DNA from: Streptomyces sp. NBC_01463
GTDB lineage: Bacteria > Actinomycetota > Actinomycetes > Streptomycetales > Streptomycetaceae
Assembly: GCA_036227345.1 (NCBI GenBank)
Contig: CP109468.1
Coordinates: 1,302,001-1,366,000, forward strand
Reading direction: 5' to 3'
Length of the DNA stretch: 64,000 bases
The notes under the pieces were generated by a model that had not been told where the DNA came from, did not search any database, and saw only the letters and a program-made list of their open reading frames with translations. Shown one piece after another: positions 1-8,646 of this stretch (its first letter is position 1; every line of letters starts with the position of its first letter). Made by a program: the position numbers and the translations under genes.

Positions 1-731
1 ACGGCCTCGCCGAGCGGTTTGCGGTCGCCCGCGAACCCGGTGACGAGTTCCTGGAGCGTGTCGACGAGGTCGTTGAAGCCGGCCTCCCGGTCGTTGACCG
101 TCTTCAGGACCGTGTTCAGGTTCTTGATCACCTCGCCGATCACCTTGTCCTTCGCGGCGACCGTGCCGGTCAGCGAGCCAACGTGCTGGAGGATGCTGTC
201 GACGGTGCCGCCCTCGCCCTGGAGCACCTGGACGATGGAGCCGGCCAGCTGGTTGACGTCCGGCGGGGAGAGGCCCTCGAAGAGCGGCTGGAAGCCGTTG
301 AAGAGCTGGGTGAGGTCGAGGGCCGGGGTGGTCCGGGACAGCGGGATGGTGGCGCCCGCGGCGAAGCTCTCGCCGACGGGTCCGGCGCCCTGGTCGAGGT
401 CGATGTAGCGCTGGCCGACCATGTTGAGGTACTTGATCGACGCGGTCACCGACGCCGGCAGCTTGCGGCCCTTCTGGACACTGAAGCCGACCTCGGCGAG
501 CCGCCGGTCGGCGACCTTGACGGAGTCGACCTGCCCGACCTTCACACCGGCGATCCGGACGCTGTCGCCGACGACGAGGCCGGTCGCGTCCGTGAACCTG
601 GCCCGGTACGAACGGGTGTCGCCGACACCGGTGTTGGCGATGGACAGACCCAGCACCGTGGTGGCGAGCACCGTCACCACGATGAAGACGATCGATTTCG
701 CGAGCGGTCCCGCGAGGGAGCGGCGCTTCAC
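1..731 (-). CDS. MCE family protein, second of operon (C-terminus outside window)
   Basis: Substrate-binding subunit of an Mce-type lipid importer, anchored in the membrane and reaching outward. The GTG start at 731 overlaps the stop of the preceding MCE gene (GTGA), so translation is probably coupled. The visible 243 residues begin with a basic stretch (KRRS) and one membrane segment at about residues 10-32, followed by an MlaD/MCE beta domain (TGLVVGDSVRIAGVKVGQV) and the start of the helical region. The C-terminus lies beyond base 1, and further mce genes are expected there, because actinobacterial operons usually carry about six MCE genes. The substrate cannot be read from the sequence; lipids or sterols are the family norm. 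Confidence 0.9.
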   Translation of the reverse strand, partial: MKRRSLAGPLAKSIVFIVVTVLATTVLGLSIANTGVGDTRSYRARFTDATGLVVGDSVRIAGVKVGQVDSVKVADRRLAEVGFSVQKGRKLPASVTASIKYLNMVGQRYIDLDQGAGPVGESFAAGATIPLSRTTPALDLTQLFNGFQPLFEGLSPPDVNQLAGSIVQVLQGEGGTVDSILQHVGSLTGTVAAKDKVIGEVIKNLNTVLKTVNDREAGFNDLVDTLQELVTGFAGDRKPLGEA

Positions 732-2053
732 TTGAGCTTCACCTCCACACCGCGGAAGGCCGGACCGATGAGCACGCTGCTCCACTCGGGCAGGGCCTGC
801 GGCCGGACCTTCAGTGAGGGAGCGACCAGTTCGTTCACGAGCCGGCTCTCCTGCGGGGAGTTGGGCAGACCGAGCGACGCGTCGGCGGCCGGGACCTCTT
901 CGGGGGCGTCCGTCTCCGGCTCGGCCGCGGTCCCGTTGTCCTTGGCGGTCCTGACGTCCGCGGTCGGGACCGTCCGGCCGACATAGGGGACGGAGTAGCA
1001 GTGCGGTCCGCCGGTCGCGTTGTAGACGGGCGTGTCCTTGCCCGCCACGTACTTCCCCTTGGAGGGAACGGCCTTGAGGGTGACGTGGAGCCCGGGCTCG
1101 TCGGTGCCCTTGCCGAGCGCCTTGTCCATGGCCGGGACGAACCCGGCCATGGTGCGGAGCGTGCAGGGGAATTCCGAGGAGTACGTGGCGAGGGTCTCCA
1201 GCGTCGGCCTGCCGGAGGCCGCGAGCCGGATGAGGTTGTCCTTGTTCTTCTCCAGGAACGCGGTGAGGTCCCGGGCGGACGCGGTGGTGGAGCCGTACAG
1301 GTCGGCGAGTTCGGCCTGCTGTTCGGCGACGGTGCCGCTGGTGGTGGTGAAGTCGGTGAGCGCGTCCAGGACGTCGGGGGCGGCGTCCCCGTACACCCGG
1401 CTCACCTTGACGAGTTCCTTGATGTCCGCGTTGAGCGTGGGGAGTTGCGGGTTGAACTTCTGGAGGTGCGCGTCGAGCGTGACGAGGGTGTCACCGAGCT
1501 TCTCGCCGCGGCCCTGGAGTGCCTGGGAGACCGCGTTGAGGGTGGCGGAGAGCTTCTCCGGCTTCACGGCGGTCAGCAGCGGCAGGACGTTGTCGAGGAC
1601 CTCTTCGAGTTCGAGGGCGTTGCTGGAGCGGTCCTGCGGGATGACGGCGCCCGCCCGCAACGCCCGCGGTGACGGTACGGGGGGCGGCACGAGGGCCACG
1701 AACCGTTCGCCGAACAACGTGGTGGGCAGCATCTGGGCGGTGACGTCGGCGGGGACGCGGTCGAGCTTGTCCGGGTCGATCGCCAGGGTGAGGCGGGCGC
1801 CCTCGCCGTCGGCCGCGATGCCGCGCACCTGGCCGATGACGACGCCGCGCAGCTTCACGTCGGCGTTGTCGTGCATCTCGTTGCCGACGCTCGACGTGCG
1901 TACGGTGACGGTCGCGTCATCCGTGAAGTCCTTCTCGTACACGGAGACCGACACCCAGATGAGTACGGCGGGTACGAGGAAGAAGGCGACCCCGGCGGTT
2001 CTGCGGCCGGCGGTCCGCGCGGCCCTGTTGCCCCTTGTGGTCCGCGATGACAT
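728..2053 (-). CDS. MCE family protein, first of operon
   Basis: 441-residue MCE protein of the same importer. An Arg-rich N-terminus precedes one membrane segment (about residues 20-38), then the MCE domain (ADVKLRGVVIGQVRGI) and a long helical region to about residue 290. The last 150 residues are acidic and low in complexity around 355-385, typical of the variable MCE tail. The start at 2053 overlaps the permease stop by one base (TGATG) and the stop overlaps the next gene by four, so the genes form one tightly packed transcript. Two Cys residues (FPCTLR and GPHCYS) may form a disulfide outside the cell; this is inference. Confidence 0.93.
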   Translation of the reverse strand: MSSRTTRGNRAARTAGRRTAGVAFFLVPAVLIWVSVSVYEKDFTDDATVTVRTSSVGNEMHDNADVKLRGVVIGQVRGIAADGEGARLTLAIDPDKLDRVPADVTAQMLPTTLFGERFVALVPPPVPSPRALRAGAVIPQDRSSNALELEEVLDNVLPLLTAVKPEKLSATLNAVSQALQGRGEKLGDTLVTLDAHLQKFNPQLPTLNADIKELVKVSRVYGDAAPDVLDALTDFTTTSGTVAEQQAELADLYGSTTASARDLTAFLEKNKDNLIRLAASGRPTLETLATYSSEFPCTLRTMAGFVPAMDKALGKGTDEPGLHVTLKAVPSKGKYVAGKDTPVYNATGGPHCYSVPYVGRTVPTADVRTAKDNGTAAEPETDAPEEVPAADASLGLPNSPQESRLVNELVAPSLKVRPQALPEWSSVLIGPAFRGVEVKLK

Positions 2054-2856
2054 CAGCCGGCCACCTTCACGGTCGTCGTGGCTCCCCAGATGGCGAGCGA
2101 GAGGAAGAAGTCGGTGACGCTGATCAGCACGATCGCGTTGCGCACCGAGCGGCCGACGGCCACGCCCACTCCGGCGGGTCCACCGGTGGCGTGGTAGCCG
2201 TAGTAGCAGTGCGCGAGGATCACCATCACGCTGAAGATCAGCACCTTGAGCACCGACAGCAGCACGTCCTGCGGGGAGAGGAAGAGGTTGAAGTAGTGGT
2301 CGTACGTGCCCGCGGACTGCCCGTTGAACAGGACGGTGACGTAGCGGGAGGCGACGTACGAGGAGAGCAGCCCGATCGCGTACAGCGGGATGATGGCGAC
2401 GACCCCGGCGATGATGCGCGTGGTGACGAGGTAGGGCATGGAGCGCACACCCATCGACTCCAGGCCGTCGATCTCCTCGTTGATCCGCATGGCACCGAGC
2501 TGCGCGGTGAAGCCGGCGCCGACGGTCGCGGAGAGAGCGAGGCCGGCGACCAGCGGGGCGATCTCACGGGTGTTGAAGTACGCGGAGATGAAGCCGGTGA
2601 AGGCGGCGGTGCCGATCTGGTTGAGGGCGGCATACCCCTGGAGTCCGACGACGGTGCCGGTGGCCAGGGTCATCGCGATCATCACGCCGATGGTGCCGCC
2701 GACGACCCCGAGACCGCCGCTGCCGAAGGCCACCTCGGCGAGCAGCCGCTGCACCTCCTTGAGGTAGCGGCGCAGCGTCCGGGGGATCCAGACCAGGGCC
2801 CGTACGTAGAAGGTGAGCTGGTCACCCGACCGGTCGAGCCAGCTGAGTATCGGCAT
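2053..2856 (-). CDS. MlaE/YrbE family ABC permease (B subunit)
   Basis: Integral membrane subunit of the Mce importer, 267 residues, the usual YrbE length. It has several hydrophobic helices and the family coupling-loop motif EEIDGLESMGVRSMPYLV near the middle, which contacts the ATPase. It starts three bases after the first permease stop and overlaps the MCE gene by one base. Paired YrbE permeases followed by MCE genes is the standard actinobacterial order. Family assignment is firm; transported compound unknown. Confidence 0.95.
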   Translation of the reverse strand: MPILSWLDRSGDQLTFYVRALVWIPRTLRRYLKEVQRLLAEVAFGSGGLGVVGGTIGVMIAMTLATGTVVGLQGYAALNQIGTAAFTGFISAYFNTREIAPLVAGLALSATVGAGFTAQLGAMRINEEIDGLESMGVRSMPYLVTTRIIAGVVAIIPLYAIGLLSSYVASRYVTVLFNGQSAGTYDHYFNLFLSPQDVLLSVLKVLIFSVMVILAHCYYGYHATGGPAGVGVAVGRSVRNAIVLISVTDFFLSLAIWGATTTVKVAG

Positions 2857-2859
2857 CGG

Positions 2860-3720
2860 TCAGCTCCCCTTCGCGGGGACGATCTGGAGGTAGATCGCCG
2901 TGAGGACCATGTTCACGAAGAACAGCAGCATGAAGGTGATGACGACGGACTGGTTGACCGCGTCGCCCACGCCCTTCGGTCCGCCGCGCGGGTTGAGTCC
3001 GCGGTAGGCGGCGACGATGCCGGCGATGAAGCCGAAGATCAGGGCCTTGATCTCGCTGACGTACAGGTCGGGCAGCTGGGCGAGGGCGGAGAAGCTGGAG
3101 AGATAGGCGCCCGGGGTGCCGTCCTGCATGATCACGTTGAAGAAGTAGCCGCCGAGGGTGCCGACGACGGAGACGAGGCCGTTGAGCAGGACGGCGACCA
3201 GCATGGTGGCGAGCACGCGCGGGACGACGAGGCGCTGCACGGGCGAGACGCCCATGACCTCCATCGCGTCGAGCTCCTCGCGGATCTTGCGCGATCCGAG
3301 GTCCGCGCAGATGGCCGAGCCCGCCGCGCCGGAGACCAGCAGAGCCACGATGATCGGGCTGGCCTGCTGGATGACGGCGAGGACGCTGGCGCCGCCGGTG
3401 AAGGACTGGGCGCCGAGCTGCTGGGTGAGCGAGCCGACCTGGAGGGCGATGACCGCGCCGAACGGGATGGAGACGAGGGCGGCGGGCAGGATCGTGACGC
3501 TGGCGACGAACCAGAACTGCTCGATGAACTCCCGCACCTGGAAAGGCCTTCGGAAGGTCTCCCGGCACACGGTCCCGGCGAGCGCGAACAGCCGGCCGGT
3601 CTCGCGCAGCGGGGCGAGGGCCTTGCTGGGGCGCGGGGCCTCGGGCGCCTTATTCGGAGCCGGGGCCGGGGGCCGGTCCTCCGGCGGCCCGGGGGGTATC
3701 ACCGGCATGGGGGCCGTCAT
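2860..3720 (-). CDS. MlaE/YrbE family ABC permease (A subunit)
   Basis: First permease of the Mce system, 286 residues. A Pro-rich cytosolic N-terminus of about 35 residues precedes the MlaE fold with its REELDAMEVMGVSPVQRLV coupling motif and helices rich in Ala, Val and Leu. The ATG at 3720 overlaps the ATPase stop (ATGA), so the two are translationally coupled. It would form a heterodimer with the permease encoded directly downstream. Confidence 0.95.
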   Translation of the reverse strand: MTAPMPVIPPGPPEDRPPAPAPNKAPEAPRPSKALAPLRETGRLFALAGTVCRETFRRPFQVREFIEQFWFVASVTILPAALVSIPFGAVIALQVGSLTQQLGAQSFTGGASVLAVIQQASPIIVALLVSGAAGSAICADLGSRKIREELDAMEVMGVSPVQRLVVPRVLATMLVAVLLNGLVSVVGTLGGYFFNVIMQDGTPGAYLSSFSALAQLPDLYVSEIKALIFGFIAGIVAAYRGLNPRGGPKGVGDAVNQSVVITFMLLFFVNMVLTAIYLQIVPAKGS

Positions 3721-4715
3721 GGGCGCCCACCGCCCGCGGCGGCCGGGCTGTAGCTGTTGAGGATGGCGGTACGGGCCGCCTCGGGAAGCTGGCCCATCAT
3801 CGACATGACCCGCTCCCGGCGGCGCAGGGCGCCCTGGCGCACCGGCAGGCCCGGCGAGGGCTCCAGCTGCGGGACGACGGTGCGCGGGGCGTTGGCCGAA
3901 CTGATGCCCTGGCCGTAGCCATTGAGCTCCTCGGCGGCGAGCGTGGCGGCGTCCTTCTCCTCGGACATGCCGATGGGGCCTTCGCAGCGCCCGGCGAGGA
4001 ACTGGTTGACCACGGGCAGATCGCTGGTCAGCAGCACCTCTCGCGGACCGAAGGTGACGAGGTTGCGGCAGAACAGCATCCCCATGTTGTCCGGGACCGT
4101 GGAGGCGATGTCGAGGTTGTGGGTGACGATGAGCATCGTCGCGTCGATCTGGGCGTTCAGGTCGACGAGCAGCTGCGAGATGAACGCGGTGCGGACCGGG
4201 TCGAGGCCGGAGTCGGGCTCGTCGCAGAGGATGATCTGCGGGTCCAGGACGAGCGCCCGGGCCAGGCCGGCCCGCTTGCGCATACCGCCGGAGATCTCGC
4301 CGGGCAGCTTGTCCTCGGCACCGAGCAGACCCACCACGTCGATCCGCTCCATCACGATGCGGCGGATCTCGGATTCCTTCTTGCGGGTGTGCTCCCGGAG
4401 CGGGAACGCGATGTTGTCGAAGAGCGACATCGACCCGAAGAGCGCACCGTCCTGGAACATGAGGCCGAAAAGCTTTCGGGCCTCCATGATGTCCCGCTCG
4501 GAACCGTTCACCATGTCGACGCCATCGACGAGGACGCGACCCCGTTCAGGCTTGAGCAGGCCGATGATGGACTTGAGGAAGACGGTCTTTCCGGTGCCGG
4601 AAGGACCGAGCATCACGCTCACTTCACCGGCGGGCAGGGTGAGGCTGACGTCCTGCCAGATGTTCTGCTTGCCGAAGGACTTCGTCAGGCCTTCCACGAC
4701 TACTTCGATTCCCAT
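3717..4715 (-). CDS. ABC transporter ATPase of Mce system (Mkl/MlaF type)
   Basis: 332-residue ATPase that powers the Mce importer from the cytosolic side. Walker A GPSGTGKT is at residues 37-44, the Q-loop at FQDG (87-90), the signature SGGMRKR at 142-148, Walker B ILCDEP at 162-167 and the switch His at 199. About 80 residues follow the ABC core, a tail longer than in MlaF and like Mkl of actinobacteria. It is the first gene of the operon. A 700-base upstream region holds two GTCAC-N3-GTGAC palindromes that may control it. Confidence 0.95.
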   Translation of the reverse strand: MGIEVVVEGLTKSFGKQNIWQDVSLTLPAGEVSVMLGPSGTGKTVFLKSIIGLLKPERGRVLVDGVDMVNGSERDIMEARKLFGLMFQDGALFGSMSLFDNIAFPLREHTRKKESEIRRIVMERIDVVGLLGAEDKLPGEISGGMRKRAGLARALVLDPQIILCDEPDSGLDPVRTAFISQLLVDLNAQIDATMLIVTHNLDIASTVPDNMGMLFCRNLVTFGPREVLLTSDLPVVNQFLAGRCEGPIGMSEEKDAATLAAEELNGYGQGISSANAPRTVVPQLEPSPGLPVRQGALRRRERVMSMMGQLPEAARTAILNSYSPAAAGGGRP

Positions 4716-4890
4716 CGGCCCTCCCTCGACGTCTCGGTGAACGATGTCATCTGTCAGCGCTCCGGCTCTGAGAAATCCAATGGCGGCTCGTCACACATGC
4801 ACCAGGAGGCGCACGTTATGTCCGCCGAAACCGCCAGGACAAGCCGTTGAGCAGCAGAGATCGGCGAACCATGTGCTCGATGTGGATCAC

Positions 4891-4907
4891 TTGTCACCGA
4901 GTGACAA
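4891..4907. promoter_or_regulatory. Palindromic operator candidate TTGTCAC-CGA-GTGACAA
   Basis: A perfect 7-bp inverted repeat with a 3-bp centre, about 175 bases before the first gene of the mce operon. The core GTCAC-N3-GTGAC recurs at 5218-5230. The symmetry suggests a dimeric repressor site; the regulator is unknown. Confidence 0.5.
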
Positions 4908-5217
4908 AACCGCTCGCAGGCTTTGTCGGAATCTGCGCAAGTTCTCCGGCGTGCGGATCGGGTTCCGAGTCCAGAGGGGCTGGAGCCGTGGGTCCCGACC
5001 GTGGGAGCGCCGGCCCAGGACAGAGGCTTCGGAGGCCGGCGCATTCCCGGTGCGGAATTCGGGCCGAGGGGGCTCGACCTGGACTCCGCAGGCGTCGAAC
5101 GAACAGCTGGGGACACGTTTCCGTGCCGCTCACCCGGGACGCTACGGGTCAGTAACCTTTCTTCGCAATAGCGGTTCCGGAACTTTCTGCACAGCACTTC
5201 CGGGAAAGGGAATTCTT

Positions 5218-5230
5218 GTCACCACGTGAC
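5218..5230. promoter_or_regulatory. Second GTCAC-N3-GTGAC palindrome
   Basis: Repeats the core of the 4891-4907 site in the same intergenic region, here as GTCAC-CAC-GTGAC. Two copies in a 700-base spacer are unlikely to be chance alone, but the core is short. Confidence 0.4.
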
Positions 5231-5314
5231 TGATCGGCGCGCGGAAACTATACGAATATGAGCCTCCCCGTCCGCACGCGGAACGGGCCCCGGTCTGCGG
5301 CGCGGCATGCCGAA

Positions 5315-5353
5315 GCCCGCCCCGACCAGGAGATTTCCCGGGTCGGGGCGGGC
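5315..5353 (-). terminator. Hairpin terminator after secreted-protein gene
   Basis: Perfect 13-bp stem GCCCGCCCCGACC / GGTCGGGGCGGGC with a 13-base loop, about 70 bases past the stop at 5424. There is no T-run, as is common in Streptomyces. It would separate the secreted-protein genes from the mce operon. Confidence 0.7.
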
Positions 5354-5423
5354 GGAGGCCGTTGCACCGAGGACGCGCACGGAATGACAAGGAGTGACGC
5401 GTCAGCCCTCAGTACGGCCGGTG

Positions 5424-6374
5424 CTACTTCGCCGCGGAGTGCCAGTACTGGGAGAGCACCTTCCCCGCGTTGGGCAGGACGAGGCCGGGTGCGGTGAGCG
5501 CGGCGCTGTACGTCGAGGCGTTGTTGAGCGTGAGGTGGTTGTCACCCGAGAGGGACGGCAGCCCCTCCTTGAGGTTCACCGCCCAGCTGAGGATTCCGCC
5601 CAGACCGCAGCCGGTGGCCTTCGGCGCGGCGAAGGTGGTGTCCGCCTGGGTGTTCCCCGTCAGGGCGAACCTCAGCATGGCGCCGCCGGTGGCGTTGCGT
5701 GTGCCGTCACCGTCGAAGCGCTGAATGGCGACGGCCGGCGCCGTGACGTTCTGCGGGCGCAGAACCACCGGGGAGCCGGTGCTGCCTATGTAGCAGTTGG
5801 AGCCGAGGAGCGAGTTCTCCAGGTGGATGCGGACCGGCAGCTTCACGATCGGCTGACCGACGCTCAGGCCGGCCGGAAGGTTGAACTCCGTGGGCGCACC
5901 GGCCGACTCCACCGTCGCCGTCACCCTGTTCAGGCTGACGCTGGTGATCTGTCCGCAGACCGCGCTGACGACGGGTATGTCACTGGGGCACATGAGCCCC
6001 AGCAGCCCGCCGGGAATCTCCGTCGGTGCGCTCACGAGCGCACCGCCCGCGGGCGGAATCACCTTGAAGGTCCCGGCCGCGGTGTCCTGGATGACACCGA
6101 ACTGCATGTCGTTGGCGCCCGTGGTGGCCTCCGTGGTGCCCAGCTTGAACTCACCGCCGGGCGAGTACGAGGAGACACAGGACGCGACGAGGTCCTGGCC
6201 GTCCGCCGCGAGCATGGCGGGATCGTCGACGGGACAGCGGGAGAAGGGCGCCCAGTCCCCGTTGAGGCTCGCGGCGGCGGCGGAGGCGGACAGCGGAGTC
6301 AGCGGGATCGCGACCACCGCAGCGGCGGCGGCGGCGATCAGTCCGTTACGCCATCTCTTCGGGACAGCTCTCAT
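5424..6374 (-). CDS. Secreted protein of unknown family
   Basis: 316 residues. A classic Sec signal peptide is visible: basic start (MRAVPKRWRNG), an Ala-rich hydrophobic core and a likely cut after SASA near residue 33. The mature part is Gly/Thr/Pro-rich with a handful of Cys residues, no membrane helix and no motif I recognise, consistent with an all-beta extracellular protein. The start at 6374 has GAGGGAG just upstream. It follows another secreted-protein gene by 67 bases and may share its transcript. Its position beside the mce operon suggests a cell-envelope or lipid-related role, but this is only context. Confidence 0.75.
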   Translation of the reverse strand: MRAVPKRWRNGLIAAAAAAVVAIPLTPLSASAAAASLNGDWAPFSRCPVDDPAMLAADGQDLVASCVSSYSPGGEFKLGTTEATTGANDMQFGVIQDTAAGTFKVIPPAGGALVSAPTEIPGGLLGLMCPSDIPVVSAVCGQITSVSLNRVTATVESAGAPTEFNLPAGLSVGQPIVKLPVRIHLENSLLGSNCYIGSTGSPVVLRPQNVTAPAVAIQRFDGDGTRNATGGAMLRFALTGNTQADTTFAAPKATGCGLGGILSWAVNLKEGLPSLSGDNHLTLNNASTYSAALTAPGLVLPNAGKVLSQYWHSAAK

Positions 6375-6441
6375 TACTCCCTCAATTCATGGTGGGCGGA
6401 TCAATGGGGTTGAACTCATGTCAGTTCGGGAAGCGGCGGGT

Positions 6442-7947
6442 TCAGCGCTGTGGCTTGGGGACCTGCACCGGCTGGCCCTCCGGCGTGCACACGTTCGGGT
6501 CGTGCTGCGCCGCCGCGCAGGGTGCTGCCTGGACCTGTTTCACGGCACCGGGGACTCCGGAGATGGACGCGGTGAAGAGGTCGTCCAGATCCTCGCCGAC
6601 ACCACACCCGGAGAAGGGCGGCAGGGTCACCTTGCCGACGAGGACACCGCCCGTGACCAGCGTGTATCCGGTCTGGACTCCGTCCTTCAGAACCATCTTC
6701 CCCTGCAGGGGAAGGGCGAACGGCTTGGACGTACGGCAGTTGGGCCCGACGTCCAGCGGGACACCGTTCACCTCGACGTCGTACAGGCGGAGCTGGAGCA
6801 TCAGGTCGATCGTCGTCGTGCCGACGCTGTTGCCGGGGCTGAGGATCGTCAGGTCGGAGTGGATGTTGGGCAACGGCTTTCCGTCGGGGCCGGCCTCCGG
6901 CGGGATCTGGGTCATCTCCATGGTCGCGGTCGTCGGCGTGAAGCCGAAAGTCAGGAACGTACCGCTGGCGGGGGGCAGCTGCGTCTTCCCCTGATAGTCC
7001 AGCAGCGCCGTCGAATCCTGGAGCACATGCAGATGCCCGTCCTGGAACTTGAGCACCGTCGCACCCTGATGGATCTGCGTGCAGGCGACCGGGAACAGGG
7101 TGGCGCTCTTGAGTTTGGCGACGTTCGCGTAACCGGTGGCATACGCGTTCAGGCTGAACTGGTCCTCCTCGTCACCCACGCAGCGGGGCGCGTCACCGTC
7201 CTGGCGTGACGCCTTCGGCGTGTTGCCCACCTCGGGCGTCGCACCGGCGCTCCGGGTACCGTCCGCGGTGGACGCCTTCCCTTCCTGGGACTCGGACGGC
7301 TCGGGCGAGGGCCCTTGCGGTTCCCCGCCGACCGGCACCGAGGCAAGGGTCAGGTCCTGGTCAGGCGCGGGAACACAGGTCAGTTGCACGGCCAGCGGCT
7401 CGACCGAGGCACTGTCCGGCTTCGGCGGAGTGAGCCGTGCGGTCAGCTTCGCCGCGGTGAAGGTGAGGTCACCCGAGGCTCCGGCGGTCACCGTGGGAAC
7501 GTCACCCGTGGAGGAGAACGTGAGATCCCCCGACTCCGGGACCGCCACCGGGTCCTCGACCGTCCCGGCCCAGGTGGCCACCGCGGACCGGTCGCCCTGG
7601 GCCACATTCACGCTCAGCTCTGTCTCCACCGTGTAGCCGGCCGCTCCGCCGTCCGACAGATCGGCCAGCGCCTCCCCGGACACGGTCAGTTCAGTGCTCA
7701 CGTCGGTGAGCTGGAGTGGCCGGTCGACCTTGCCCTTCTCCGGAACCGTCGCGGACACACGCACCGCGACCTGTTGGGACCCGGAAGGGAAGTCACAGCC
7801 GTACGTCAGCTCGGCCTGGACCTCGCGGTCACCGGCCGACGCCTGAGCGCCCGGAATCATTCCGGCCATGAGGACCGCGGCCAGGACTGCTCCGCCCCGT
7901 GCTGCCAGGTGCCCGCGGCTCCGCCCCGTTGCCCCGCGCGTCGTCAT
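6442..7947 (-). CDS. Secreted protein, possibly DUF6801-like
   Basis: 501 residues with a signal peptide (about residues 1-38, ending GAQASA). The first mature domain (about 40-210) begins AELTYGCDFPSGSQQVAVRV and resembles the beta-sandwich DUF6801 found in secreted actinobacterial proteins; that name is from memory. A Ser/Pro/Glu-rich linker (about 215-255) leads to a second domain of about 240 residues with several Cys. No membrane anchor or sorting signal is seen at the C-terminus. It lies between two other secreted-protein genes on the same strand. Function unknown. Confidence 0.72.
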   Translation of the reverse strand: MTTRGATGRSRGHLAARGGAVLAAVLMAGMIPGAQASAGDREVQAELTYGCDFPSGSQQVAVRVSATVPEKGKVDRPLQLTDVSTELTVSGEALADLSDGGAAGYTVETELSVNVAQGDRSAVATWAGTVEDPVAVPESGDLTFSSTGDVPTVTAGASGDLTFTAAKLTARLTPPKPDSASVEPLAVQLTCVPAPDQDLTLASVPVGGEPQGPSPEPSESQEGKASTADGTRSAGATPEVGNTPKASRQDGDAPRCVGDEEDQFSLNAYATGYANVAKLKSATLFPVACTQIHQGATVLKFQDGHLHVLQDSTALLDYQGKTQLPPASGTFLTFGFTPTTATMEMTQIPPEAGPDGKPLPNIHSDLTILSPGNSVGTTTIDLMLQLRLYDVEVNGVPLDVGPNCRTSKPFALPLQGKMVLKDGVQTGYTLVTGGVLVGKVTLPPFSGCGVGEDLDDLFTASISGVPGAVKQVQAAPCAAAQHDPNVCTPEGQPVQVPKPQR

Positions 7948-7974
7948 CCCTTGTGATTCCCTTCTGTCGGGGCC

Positions 7975-8011
7975 GCAGACCGCACGGCAGGAGTCCCGCC
8001 GTGCGGTCTGC
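7975..8011 (-). terminator. Hairpin between two secreted-protein genes
   Basis: Perfect 14-bp stem GCAGACCGCACGGC / GCCGTGCGGTCTGC with a 9-base loop, 27 bases past the stop at 8038. It likely ends or attenuates transcription of the first secreted-protein gene, so the next two could have their own promoter. Confidence 0.7.
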
Positions 8012-8037
8012 AGAGCTTTCGGTCACCCGGCGGTCCG

Positions 8038-8646
8038 TCAGGTTCCGATGATGCTCGTGATTCCGGTGACGGAGTAGTCACCGGTGAACGTCGGGTGGTC
8101 ACCGACGGCCACGATCCCGGCGCATCCCGCGGTAGCGGTCGAGACGGTCAGCTGGCGCGTGGAGTTGGAGACGGCCAGCTTCTTCGTGCTGTTGGTGAAC
8201 TTGGCGTTGACCTCACCGGTCACATTGAAGGTGCAGGTGAGGACGGTGAGCTTGGCCTTGATGTTCTTGATGTAGCCGGTCGTCACGCCGGAGGTGTAGT
8301 CCTGCGCGACGAGCTCCCAGGCCGGCGAGGTGGTGGCGACGGGCGTCACCGGTCCGAGTGCGCTGGTGCACGGGCTCGCGGTGGTCCCGAAGGTGGCCGA
8401 GGTGATGGTTCCGACCGTGGCGGGGTTGCCCGTGGCGCTGGCCGCGGAACCACCCGCGCCCGCTGTCGGACACGTCAGCGGGAGGCCGTTCACCGACAGG
8501 ACGGTGTTCGTCGACACGGCGGTGAATGCCCCGCCCGTGACGGTCCACGTGGTGGCGGGAAATGCCATCGCCTGGGTCGCGCTGAGTACGACGGCCGCAG
8601 AAGCAACGCCGGTTGCGACGGCGATCTTCTTGAGGGTATTACGCAC
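8038..8646 (-). CDS. Small secreted protein of unknown family
   Basis: 202 residues from a GTG at 8646, chosen because GGAGG sits 8 bases upstream; a longer frame to 8775 lacks such a site and would bury the signal peptide. The signal peptide is about residues 1-27 (RNTLKKIAVATG..., ending TQAMA). The mature protein is rich in Thr, Ser, Val and Gly, with four Cys that could form two disulfides and repeated beta-like segments. No catalytic motif is visible. It resembles a small exported beta-sandwich protein. First gene of the leftward group of three exported proteins. Confidence 0.75.
   Translation of the reverse strand: MRNTLKKIAVATGVASAAVVLSATQAMAFPATTWTVTGGAFTAVSTNTVLSVNGLPLTCPTAGAGGSAASATGNPATVGTITSATFGTTASPCTSALGPVTPVATTSPAWELVAQDYTSGVTTGYIKNIKAKLTVLTCTFNVTGEVNAKFTNSTKKLAVSNSTRQLTVSTATAGCAGIVAVGDHPTFTGDYSVTGITSIIGT

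Larger units (their letters stand above)
4716..5423. other. Intergenic region upstream of mce operon
   Basis: About 700 bases without a convincing gene. Short open frames here lack ribosome sites and recognisable products. It holds two GTCAC-N3-GTGAC palindromes (4891-4907 and 5218-5230) and, at its right end, the terminator hairpin of the secreted-protein gene. The region must contain the promoter of the leftward mce operon, but I cannot place -10/-35 boxes with confidence. Confidence 0.6.

Noticed and set aside
2035..3753. A 572-codon frame opposite the mce permeases
   Set aside because: Acidic and Gly-rich antisense product without motifs; the minus strand has clear YrbE permeases.
4754..5197. 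A 147-codon frame in the spacer upstream of the mce operon
   Set aside because: No ribosome site, no motif and poor third-position bias; it crosses the 4891 palindrome.
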